From: Microbacterium invictum
Lineage (GTDB): Bacteria > Actinomycetota > Actinomycetes > Actinomycetales > Microbacteriaceae
Direction: 5' to 3'
Assembly (NCBI RefSeq): GCF_034421375.1
Contig: NZ_CP139779.1
Location: 2,790,001-2,854,000 of the forward strand
Length of the DNA: 64,000 nucleotides
A program made the translations under genes and the position numbers. Of the stretch, positions 8,031 to 14,546 are shown piece by piece; position 1 is the first letter of the stretch; every line of letters begins with the position of its first letter. The notes beneath the pieces were generated by a model that saw nothing but the letters and a program-made list of their open reading frames with translations, was not told the DNA's origin and searched no databases.

Positions 8031-9051
8031 GGCCGTCCCGGAAGAAGTCGACGCCGAGGTCGGCGTGGTCGACGAACACCCCGTCGACGCCCCCCTCGCC
8101 GTTCGCACCGTCTCTGAGCAGCGCCCACTCCGCTTCGTAGTCGCCGAAGGCCGCCTTGCCGCCGGGGCGCCGGAACTCCTTGAGGAGGAACGGGTTCTCG
8201 GGCCGGCAGGTCCAGGTGAAGACCTCGAGGTCGCGCGCATGCGCGTCGGCGATGATGTGCGAGCGGTCGGTGGCTCGCCCGAGGCGATCGGGGGTCAGCA
8301 GCATCCGCTTGTCGACGCTGATGCCGTCGACTCTTCCCACCAGAGCGTCCAGGCCCGACGGTGCGGCGATCGACGCGTAAGTCGGAGCGTCGTCACCGCG
8401 GGCCGCGACGAGGTCGAAGGGTTTCCCCGCCGCCTCGAGCAGGTAGACGTACCGGGCGGGGAGGCCCCGATCCTGCAGCGCGAAGAGGATGCCGGACTCG
8501 AACGATTCCACGATGAGCGGCCACTCCCCCGCGGCCCAGCCGGCCGCACGGAGCTCATCGTGCACGATGGCGGCCAGGTCGAACCCGAGAGAGGCCATGA
8601 AAGTGGCGTGCTTGATCTCGAGCACGACGCCGATCTCGCGTCCCTGCGCGAGGGAGGCGTCGCGGACGAGATCGAGCACGTCGCGCAGGCGCAGGACGGG
8701 CTGTCGATCGTCGAAGGTCGCGCTGGTGGGTCGGACCTCGGCGAGGCGCTCCCGGCACCGGAGGGTGGCGAGCTCGTCCCAGGTGAAGTCCTCGGTGAAC
8801 CATCCGGTGAGCGCGACGCCGTCGACCTCGTTCGTGGTGCGGCGATCGGCGAACTCGGGTCGCGCCGCGACATCCGTCGTTCCCGAGATCTCGTTCTCGT
8901 GACGGACGACCAGCACGCCGTCCTTCGACAGCACGACGTCCGGTTCGACGGCGTCGACGCCCATCTCGAGAGCGAGGTCGTACGAGGAGCGCGAGTGCTC
9001 GGGGCGATACCCGGGGGCGCCCCGGTGGCCGATGACGAGGGGACGGCGCAC
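7999..9051 (-). CDS. Glycerophosphodiester phosphodiesterase
   Basis: A 350-residue GDPD-family TIM barrel that hydrolyses glycerophosphodiesters to glycerol 3-phosphate and an alcohol. The family metal and catalytic motif HRGAPGYRPEHS is at residues 9-20, EPDVVLSKDG follows near 37, and VVRHE carries the second catalytic His. VVLEIKHATF and the C-terminal GVDGVFVDHAD supply the rest of the barrel. There is no signal peptide, so it should be cytoplasmic, acting on lipid turnover products. It starts with GTG, with a TAGCCT box 6 nt upstream and no ribosome-binding site. The 3' end overlaps the DUF3140 gene tail to tail. Confidence 0.9.
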   Translation of the reverse strand: MRRPLVIGHRGAPGYRPEHSRSSYDLALEMGVDAVEPDVVLSKDGVLVVRHENEISGTTDVAARPEFADRRTTNEVDGVALTGWFTEDFTWDELATLRCRERLAEVRPTSATFDDRQPVLRLRDVLDLVRDASLAQGREIGVVLEIKHATFMASLGFDLAAIVHDELRAAGWAAGEWPLIVESFESGILFALQDRGLPARYVYLLEAAGKPFDLVAARGDDAPTYASIAAPSGLDALVGRVDGISVDKRMLLTPDRLGRATDRSHIIADAHARDLEVFTWTCRPENPFLLKEFRRPGGKAAFGDYEAEWALLRDGANGEGGVDGVFVDHADLGVDFFRDGLTSSDRGPSS

Positions 9052-9057
9052 GACTTC

Positions 9058-9063
9058 AGGCTA
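9058..9063 (-). promoter_or_regulatory. Candidate -10 box for a leaderless transcript (GDPD)
   Basis: TAGCCT on the minus strand, 6 nt before the GTG start at 9051. Same arrangement as at several other genes in the window. Confidence 0.45.
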
Positions 9064-9173
9064 GACGCTCATAGTCGCTTCACAGCAGGCCGCCTGCCGG
9101 GAATCGGACAGGGTCCGATATCGTTGATTCACAGCACACCGCTGTGGCCCGAATACTTTGGAGTGTGAGAGCA

Positions 9174-10097
9174 GTGGCCCTCAACAACCCCGCATTCAAC
9201 AACCCGGCGTTTCAGGACCCTCGCGCCGTGCAGTCTTACCCGGGCGGTGCGCGTGCAGCAAGCCTGACTCCGCCGCCCGCCGCCGCCGCAGGCTCCGCCT
9301 CGCGCGGTGGCGTCGACCTCGCCGCACAGGCCCAGATGGAAGGCGCCTTCGCCGGCCCGCCCGCCGGCTCCGTCGACACCGGCCGGATGACGATCGAAGA
9401 CACCGTCGTCAAGACCGTGTCGCTCTTCGCGGTGCTGCTCGTCACCGCCGCCGTCGGCTGGGTCTGGACGCTCGGCGGCCTCGTGCCGACGACCGCGAAC
9501 GTGTCGGCGCTGCCGATGATCGTCGGCGGTCTCGCCGGCTTCGTCCTGGCGCTCGTGATCATCTTCACCTCGCGCAAGAAGGTCCGCCCCGCGCTGATCT
9601 TCGCGTACGCCGCAGCCGAGGGACTCTTCGTCGGTGGAATCTCGGCGTTCTTCGAGGTGATGTACCCCGGCATCGTCTTCCAGGCGACGCTCGCCACCCT
9701 CGTCGTCGTCGGTGTGACCCTGGCGCTCTTCGCAAGCGGCAAGATCCGCGCGTCGGCCCGGGCGACGAAGATCTTCCTGATCGCGATGGTCGGCTACCTG
9801 GTGTTCTCGCTGGTCAACGTCGGCCTCATGCTGTTCAACGTCCCGATCGCCGGTGGTGCCTTCGGTCTCCGGAGCGTCGAGGTCTTCGGCATCCCGCTCG
9901 GCCTCATCATCGGCGTCTTGGTCGTCATCATGGCCGCGTACTCGCTGGTGCTCGACTTCGACCAGGTGCAGCAGGGCGTCCGCAACGGCGCCCCGCGGCA
10001 GTTCGGCTGGCTGAGCGCCTTCGGCATCATGGTCACCGTCGTCTGGCTCTACATCGAGATCCTGCGCATCCTCGCGATCCTTCGCGGCAGCGAGTGA
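9174..10097 (+). CDS. Bax inhibitor-1/YccA family membrane protein
   Basis: A 307-residue protein with a cytoplasmic N-terminal stretch of about 80 residues (NNPAFNNPAF repeats and Pro/Ala-rich sequence), then seven hydrophobic segments of the BI-1 fold. The last helices include the conserved region YSLVLDFDQVQQGVRNGAP. Family members are proposed pH-sensitive cation or calcium leak channels; the bacterial role is not settled. I chose GTG 9174 because it gives the family's usual MALNNPAF beginning; GTG 9144 and GTG 9165 are in-frame alternatives. A strong hairpin follows the stop, so it is likely a single-gene transcript. Confidence 0.85.
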   Translation: MALNNPAFNNPAFQDPRAVQSYPGGARAASLTPPPAAAAGSASRGGVDLAAQAQMEGAFAGPPAGSVDTGRMTIEDTVVKTVSLFAVLLVTAAVGWVWTLGGLVPTTANVSALPMIVGGLAGFVLALVIIFTSRKKVRPALIFAYAAAEGLFVGGISAFFEVMYPGIVFQATLATLVVVGVTLALFASGKIRASARATKIFLIAMVGYLVFSLVNVGLMLFNVPIAGGAFGLRSVEVFGIPLGLIIGVLVVIMAAYSLVLDFDQVQQGVRNGAPRQFGWLSAFGIMVTVVWLYIEILRILAILRGSE

Positions 10098-10110
10098 TCT
10101 CTCGCTCCAC

Positions 10111-10143
10111 GAACGGCCGGCCCGGTTTCCGGGCCGGCCGTTC
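10111..10143 (+). terminator. Rho-independent-type hairpin after the BI-1 gene
   Basis: GAACGGCCGGCCCGG and CCGGGCCGGCCGTTC form a perfect 15-bp stem with a TTT loop, 13 bp after the stop codon. There is no long U-tract, as is usual in high-GC actinobacteria. Confidence 0.75.
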
Positions 10144-10185
10144 TGCTGTGAGCAGAACGCGTGGCGCAGCGCGGCATCCGCTCCG

Positions 10186-10191
10186 TAGCCT
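10186..10191 (+). promoter_or_regulatory. Candidate -10 box for a leaderless transcript (HTH gene)
   Basis: TAGCCT ends 6 nt before ATG 10198, with no ribosome-binding site between. It lies downstream of the terminator hairpin, so the HTH gene probably has its own promoter. Confidence 0.45.
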
Positions 10192-10197
10192 CTGTTC

Positions 10198-10500
10198 ATG
10201 ACGGACTTCCTCCCGCCGGAACCCCTCTGGCGCGACGCCCTCGGCGACCGCTTGCGGCGCCTGCGCCACGAGCGCGGCGAGCGCCTCACCGACACCGCCG
10301 ACCGCGCCGGGGTGTCGCCCCAGTACCTCTCCGAGGTCGAGCGCGGCCGCAAAGAGCCCTCGAGCGAGATGATCGCCGCGATCGCCGGGGCCCTCGACAC
10401 CACCCTGATCGACCTGACGCTCGGCGTCGCCGACGACCTGCGGAGCGTCCAGAGCGTCCGTACCACGAGCACCCGCGGCGCATTCGCCCTCGCCGCCTGA
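10198..10500 (+). CDS. XRE-family HTH regulator, ClgR/PopR-like, with C-terminal ALAA
   Basis: A 100-residue DNA-binding protein. Residues 16-72 form a Cro/C1-type helix-turn-helix whose recognition region, VSPQYLSEVERGRKEPSSEMIAAI, closely resembles ClgR and PopR, the actinobacterial activators of clp protease genes. The chain ends Phe-Ala-Leu-Ala-Ala. This matches the end of the SsrA tag and the two terminal alanines that target Streptomyces PopR to ClpP. A clpP pair lies 2.8 kb downstream. I infer that it regulates clp genes and is itself short-lived. The family assignment is firm; the target genes are not. Confidence 0.8.
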   Translation: MTDFLPPEPLWRDALGDRLRRLRHERGERLTDTADRAGVSPQYLSEVERGRKEPSSEMIAAIAGALDTTLIDLTLGVADDLRSVQSVRTTSTRGAFALAA

Positions 10501-10512
10501 ACCGCGCCCGGG

Positions 10513-10518
10513 TACGGT
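10513..10518 (+). promoter_or_regulatory. Candidate -10 box for a leaderless transcript (LigD-Pol)
   Basis: TACGGT ends 7 nt before ATG 10526. The gap contains no clear ribosome-binding site. Confidence 0.35.
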
Positions 10519-10525
10519 GGGCCGC

Positions 10526-11764
10526 ATGGCCGCGAAGACACCACCCGCGATCCTCGACGTCGACGGCGAGGAGGTGCGGATCTCCAGCCCCGACAAGGTC
10601 GTCTTCCCCGAGCCCGGGATCACGAAGCTCGACCTCGTCGAGTACTACCTCGCCGTCGCCGACGGAGCCCTCCGCGGGGCGGGAGGCCGCCCGATGGTGC
10701 TCAAGCGCTTCCCCCGCGGCATCGACGCCGAACCGTTCTTCCAGAAGCGCGTGCCCGAGAACCACCCGGCCTTCGTCGACACCGCCACGCTGCACTACGC
10801 GTCGGGCACGTCCGCCGAAGAAGCCGTCATCCGAGACGCCGCCGGGCTCGCGTGGATCGTGAACCTCGGATGCCTCGATCTCAACCCGCATCCGGTGCGC
10901 GCCGAAGACCTCGACCACCCCGACGAGCTGCGGATCGACCTCGACCCGATGCCCGGCGTCGAGTGGTCGCAGATCGTCGACGTCGCCCTCGTCGCCCGCG
11001 AGGTGCTCGACGACGTCGGGCTGGTCGGATGGCCGAAGACGAGCGGGTCGCGGGGCCTGCACATCCTCGTCCGCATCGCCCCCGAGTGGGACTATAAGCA
11101 GGTGCGCCTCGCCGCCGAGACCCTCGCCCGCGAGGTCGAGAACCGGGCACCCGGCCTCGCAACGGCGCGGTGGTGGAAGGAGGAGCGCGGCGAGAGCGTC
11201 TTCGTCGACTTCAACCAGAACGCCAAGGACCGCACCGTCGCGTCGGCGTATTCGGTGAGGCCCCGGCCCGACGCCCGCGTGTCGGCACCGCTGTCATGGG
11301 ATGAGGTGCGCACCGCCCTGCCCGAGACGTTCACGGTGCCGACGATGATCTCCCGCTACGCCGAGATCGGCGATCCGCATGCCGGCATCGACGGCGCCGT
11401 CGGGTCGCTCGACGGACTGCTGCGGCTCGCCGACGAGCTCGGCCCCGCCGAGAAGCCGCCGCGGGGCGGGGACGGCTCGGGGCGTCGGCAGTCGACGATG
11501 CCGCTCATCGAGGTCGCGCGCACGAAGACCAGGCCCGAGGCGCTGGAAGCGCTCGAGACCTGGAAGGCGCACCACGCCGGGGTCGCCGCGCAGCTGCATC
11601 CGGCCGATGTCATGATCGACGGCATGCGCGGGTCATCCTCCCTCTGGTACCGGGTGCGGGTGAACCTGCAGCACGTCGCCGAGGGTGAGCGTCCACCGCA
11701 GGAAGACCTCGTCGCCGACTACGACCCGTGGGCGGGGAAGGTCTGGCCCCAGGCCGAGAGGTAG
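10526..11764 (+). CDS. Stand-alone LigD-type DNA polymerase domain protein
   Basis: A 412-residue archaeo-eukaryotic-primase-type polymerase homologous to the polymerase domain of mycobacterial LigD, which fills gaps and adds nucleotides in non-homologous end joining. Visible core: VVFPEPGITKLDLVEYY near the N-terminus, WIVNLGCLDLNPHPVR, the metal-binding Asp pair in LRIDLDPMPGV, TSGSRGLHILVRI and the distal acidic strand VFVDFNQNAKDRTVASAYSVR. About 110 extra residues follow, ending in a Trp/Tyr-rich segment. No ligase, nuclease or Ku gene is in this window. ATG 10526 is preferred over GTG 10517. The stop is 1 bp from the stop of the convergent tetR-type gene. Confidence 0.9.
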   Translation: MAAKTPPAILDVDGEEVRISSPDKVVFPEPGITKLDLVEYYLAVADGALRGAGGRPMVLKRFPRGIDAEPFFQKRVPENHPAFVDTATLHYASGTSAEEAVIRDAAGLAWIVNLGCLDLNPHPVRAEDLDHPDELRIDLDPMPGVEWSQIVDVALVAREVLDDVGLVGWPKTSGSRGLHILVRIAPEWDYKQVRLAAETLAREVENRAPGLATARWWKEERGESVFVDFNQNAKDRTVASAYSVRPRPDARVSAPLSWDEVRTALPETFTVPTMISRYAEIGDPHAGIDGAVGSLDGLLRLADELGPAEKPPRGGDGSGRRQSTMPLIEVARTKTRPEALEALETWKAHHAGVAAQLHPADVMIDGMRGSSSLWYRVRVNLQHVAEGERPPQEDLVADYDPWAGKVWPQAER

Positions 11765-11765
11765 G

Positions 11766-12275
11766 TCAGCCCGTCCGGTCGAGCCCGGCGACGATCGTGT
11801 CGAGCCCGAACGCATAGGCCTGGTCGAGGTCACCGCCCAGCCGGAACGCGCCGGCGAGCTCCATGGTGAGGAACCCCGTCGCCCACGCCGTGACCACGCG
11901 GGCGGCGTCGAGACTCTCCGTCGCCCGGATGATCGGGTCGGCGACCTCGCGGAACGCCTCTGCCGCCGACTCCGAGTCGAGGAGCAGGCGGAAGCTCGCC
12001 GGAGACGTCAGGGCGAAGGCGCGGTAGGCCGAGGCGAGCTCTCGCACCGTGCCGCGCGTCGCGGCGAAGCGCGCGGAGAGGTCGGCTGCCGCGTCCTCGG
12101 CCACCAAGCGGAGGAGTTCGTCGCGGTCGCGCACCCTCTTGTAGAGCGAGGGCGCGCGCACGCCGACCCGCTCGGCCACGGCATGCATCGTCACACCCGC
12201 CGCGCTCCGCTCCTCGAGCAGTGCGCGGGCCGCCGTGACGATCGCCGGAAGGGTGGTGCGCTCGGGAGTGGGCAT
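11766..12275 (-). CDS. TetR/AcrR family regulator
   Basis: A 169-residue TetR repressor. The N-terminal HTH is GVTMHAVAERVGVRAPSLYKRVRDRDELL (residues 27-55). The ligand-binding half resembles the TetR C-terminal WHG-type domain (RAFALTSPASFRLLL). It is divergent from a metallo-hydrolase gene, and the 94-bp gap holds five regularly spaced TAGC/GCTA half-sites. I infer that it represses itself and the hydrolase. The effector is unknown. Confidence 0.85.
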   Translation of the reverse strand: MPTPERTTLPAIVTAARALLEERSAAGVTMHAVAERVGVRAPSLYKRVRDRDELLRLVAEDAAADLSARFAATRGTVRELASAYRAFALTSPASFRLLLDSESAAEAFREVADPIIRATESLDAARVVTAWATGFLTMELAGAFRLGGDLDQAYAFGLDTIVAGLDRTG

Positions 12276-12292
12276 CGAGGGTCTCCAAGGGG

Positions 12293-12340
12293 AATAGCGA
12301 GGAGCTATTGACGTTAGCCATGAAAGCTATGTACCGTAGC
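12293..12340. promoter_or_regulatory. Phased TAGC/GCTA half-site array (TetR operator candidate)
   Basis: Alternating half-sites TAGC 12295, GCTA 12304, TAGC 12315, GCTA 12326 and TAGC 12337 are spaced 9, 11, 11 and 11 bp. The first pair extends to a perfect AATAGC-N5-GCTATT (12293-12309). The array sits between the divergent tetR-type and metallo-hydrolase genes. Confidence 0.6.
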
Positions 12341-12369
12341 CATCGTACCCACAGAGAGAGAAGACGGCA

Positions 12370-13086
12370 ATGCGACTCGCACCCCAGCTCCACCGCATCG
12401 GCAACGACATCGTCGCGGCGTACCTCGTCGAGACCACCGACGGCATCACGGTGATCGACGCCGGGCTCCCCGGGCATTGGCACGACCTGCTTCGCGAGCT
12501 CCGTGCGATGGGACGCGAGCTCAGCGACATCCGCGGGGTCATCCTCACCCACGGCGACAGCGACCACCTCGGGTTCGCCGAGCGCCTGCGCAGCGAGCAC
12601 GGTGTGCCCGTCTACATCCACGCCGCCGACGCCGAGCGGGCGAAGGGCGGCCCGAAGCCGCCGACGCCGATGGGACGCAAGCGGCTCGGCGCGCTGGTCG
12701 GCTTCTTCGCCTATGCGGCGCGCAAGGGCGGGGCGCGCACCCGGCACCTGACCGAGGTCGTCGAGGTCACGGACGGCCAAGTTCTCCTCCTCCCCGGCGA
12801 ACCGCAGATCGTCGCACTTCCCGGCCACTCGCCCGGGAGCGTCGCGGTCTTCGTCCCCGCCGTACGCGCCGCGTTCGTCGGCGACGCCCTGACGACCCGC
12901 TCGGTGCTCACCGGAGAGGTCGGGCCGCAGCCGGCGCCGTTCACCGACGAGCCCGCCGAGGCGCTGGCCTCGCTCGACCGGCTCGCCCGGCTGGACGTGG
13001 AATGGATCCTCCCCGGCCACGGCGCGCCGTGGCGCGGCCGTCCGGCTGACGCCGTAGCCGCGGTGCGGGCGGCGGCATCGGCATAA
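12370..13086 (+). CDS. MBL-fold metallo-hydrolase
   Basis: A 238-residue metallo-beta-lactamase-fold hydrolase with a complete set of zinc ligands: H61-x-D63-x-D65-H66 in LTHGDSDHLG, His153 in LPGHSPGS, Asp172 in FVGDAL and His217 in LPGHGAPW. The family covers lactonases, thioesterases and glyoxalase-II-like enzymes, and the substrate cannot be read from the motifs. There is no signal peptide. The divergent TetR gene and operator array suggest inducible expression by a small molecule the enzyme may destroy. The stop codon lies inside the left arm of a palindromic repeat. Confidence 0.85.
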   Translation: MRLAPQLHRIGNDIVAAYLVETTDGITVIDAGLPGHWHDLLRELRAMGRELSDIRGVILTHGDSDHLGFAERLRSEHGVPVYIHAADAERAKGGPKPPTPMGRKRLGALVGFFAYAARKGGARTRHLTEVVEVTDGQVLLLPGEPQIVALPGHSPGSVAVFVPAVRAAFVGDALTTRSVLTGEVGPQPAPFTDEPAEALASLDRLARLDVEWILPGHGAPWRGRPADAVAAVRAAASA

Positions 13087-13157
13087 CTCCTCAGGTTCGC
13101 GCGGTGAGGCGCTGGATCAGCCAGAATCCCGGTTTCGCGAGGCGAATCTGAGGAGTT
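13085..13157. repeat. Palindromic element, AACTCCTCAG arms
   Basis: The left arm AACTCCTCAG-G-TTCGC (13085-13100) and right arm GCGAA-T-CTGAGGAGTT (13142-13157) match except for one position. It starts inside the stop codon of the metallo-hydrolase gene and may act as its terminator. It is a variant of the AACTCCTGCA family seen next to it and at 53.6 and 56.4 kb. Confidence 0.7.
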
Positions 13158-13181
13158 TGCGGGTGGTGGGGCCTCAGGCCG

Positions 13182-13267
13182 GTCCCTAACTCCTGCACTT
13201 CGGCGGCGGGGGCGGCTCAGCGAGCGGAATCCGGTGCCCCCTGGCCCGAAATGCAGGAGTTAGGGAC
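13182..13267. repeat. REP-like palindrome, AACTCCTGCA family
   Basis: Perfect 16-bp arms GTCCCTAACTCCTGCA (13182-13197) and TGCAGGAGTTAGGGAC (13252-13267) flank a GC-rich centre. The same arms recur at 53645-53730 and 56437-56522. It lies just 3' of the inactive clpP gene. Confidence 0.75.
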
Positions 13268-13276
13268 ACAGCGGGC

Positions 13277-13864
13277 TCAAGCCCGCGTGAGAACGGTGTC
13301 GGCCAGGCCGTACTCCACGGCCGCGGCCGCGGTGAACACCCGGTCGCGGTCGGTGTCGACGCGCAGCTTCGCCGCATCGACGCCGGTGTGCCGGGCGAGG
13401 ATCTCCTCCACCTCGCCGCGCACCCGCACCAGCTCGTCGGCCTGCAGGATCAGGTCGGGGATCGTTCCACGACCCTGCCCGGCGGGCTGATGCAGCACGA
13501 CCCGAGCGTGGGGCAGGACGGCGCGCTTGCCGGCGGCACCGGTCGCGAGCAGCACCGCCCCGACGCCGATCGCCTGTCCGACCACGGTCGTCGCGACGTC
13601 GGGTCGCACGTGCTGCATCGTGTCGTAGATCGCCAGCATCGCCGCGGGGTCGCCGCCCTCGCAGTTGATGTAGAGCTGGATGTCGCGCTCGGGACTGTCG
13701 GCGTCGAGGTGCAGCAGCTGGGCGATGAGCGCGTTCGCGACGCCCGCGTCGATCGCGGTACCGAGGTAGACCACACGCTCGGCGAGGAGGTGCGAGTAGA
13801 CATCCATGATGCGATCGCCGCGCGGATGCTGCGCCACCACGTTCGGTATCGTGTAGCCGCTCAC
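13277..13864 (-). CDS. ClpP-like protein lacking the catalytic serine
   Basis: A 195-residue ClpP-fold protein. His125 (VVLHQPAG) and Asp174 (DTDRDRVF) of the catalytic triad are present. The nucleophile position in the usual GxAxSxG motif reads G-Q-A-I-G-V-G-A, so Gly100 (codon GGC, 13565-13567) replaces serine. It should therefore fold and form rings but not cleave, like cyanobacterial or plastid ClpR. The GTG start overlaps the stop of the active clpP gene (GTGA), which points to co-translation and a mixed ring. Family assignment is firm; loss of activity is inferred from the missing residue. Confidence 0.9.
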   Translation of the reverse strand: MSGYTIPNVVAQHPRGDRIMDVYSHLLAERVVYLGTAIDAGVANALIAQLLHLDADSPERDIQLYINCEGGDPAAMLAIYDTMQHVRPDVATTVVGQAIGVGAVLLATGAAGKRAVLPHARVVLHQPAGQGRGTIPDLILQADELVRVRGEVEEILARHTGVDAAKLRVDTDRDRVFTAAAAVEYGLADTVLTRA

Positions 13865-14490
13865 GCCGCCACCTCCGTCGTGCCGACGCTGAGGCCGGCC
13901 GGCCGCCGGCGGCGCGGCACCACCTGGTCGAAGCCGTCGACGATCCCGTCGATGAAGCCGTACTCCTTCGCCTCGGTCGCGGTGTACCAGCGGTCGTGGA
14001 GCGAATCGTCGAAGATCCGCGCCACGGGCTGACCGGTGTCGTCGGCGATGAGGGCCAGCACCGTGTCGCGGGTGTGACGGAGGTCGTCGGCCTGCATCTC
14101 CACCTCGACCGCCGACCCGCCGATGCCGGCCGACCCCTGGTGCATGAGCACGCGCGCGTGTGGGAGTGCGCGACGCTTGCCCCTCGTCCCCGCTGACAGC
14201 AGGAACTGGCCGGCACTGGCGGCCATGCCGAGGGCGAGGGTGGCGACGTCGTTCGGGATCAGCCGCATCACGTCGCGGATCGCGAGCATCGCCGGCACCG
14301 AGCCGCCCGGCGAGTGGATCCACAGGGCGATGTCGGCGGCCTCGTCCTCAGCGGCGAGGGTCAGCAGCTGGGTGGTGAGCAGGGTGCCGTTGTCGTCATC
14401 GAGCGCGCCGTCGAGCACGAGCACCCGGTTGTGGAACAGCTCGCGTCGGGTCTCGGGCCCGAACGCCGGAGGGCGGGGAGTGTCTGACAT
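13861..14490 (-). CDS. clpP: ATP-dependent Clp protease proteolytic subunit (active type)
   Basis: A 209-residue ClpP with an intact triad: Ser92 in GMAASAGQFLL, His117 in LMHQGSAG and Asp166 in HDRWY. It forms the peptidase chamber fed by ClpX or ClpC unfoldases in the cytoplasm. The C-terminal tail (about 20 residues, VVPRRRRPAGL...) is longer than in typical ClpP. There is no tig or clpX neighbour, so this is probably not the housekeeping clpP1P2 operon but an accessory pair like Streptomyces clpP3P4. A CACGAT box lies 6 nt before the ATG. Confidence 0.9.
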   Translation of the reverse strand: MSDTPRPPAFGPETRRELFHNRVLVLDGALDDDNGTLLTTQLLTLAAEDEAADIALWIHSPGGSVPAMLAIRDVMRLIPNDVATLALGMAASAGQFLLSAGTRGKRRALPHARVLMHQGSAGIGGSAVEVEMQADDLRHTRDTVLALIADDTGQPVARIFDDSLHDRWYTATEAKEYGFIDGIVDGFDQVVPRRRRPAGLSVGTTEVAA

Positions 14491-14496
14491 GCATTC

Positions 14497-14502
14497 ATCG
14501 TG
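14497..14502 (-). promoter_or_regulatory. Candidate -10 box for the clpP pair
   Basis: CACGAT on the minus strand, 6 nt before ATG 14490. The first base departs from the TANNNT pattern seen elsewhere in the window. Confidence 0.3.
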
Positions 14503-14546
14503 CGACGGATGCCGCGGACGCGGCCGCCCGCGCGGCTCTCGGCGGA

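Noticed and set aside
9129-10544. Minus-strand frame of 471 codons over the BI-1 gene
   Set aside because: Antisense to a clear membrane protein. The product is an Asp/Glu/His/Arg-rich shadow.
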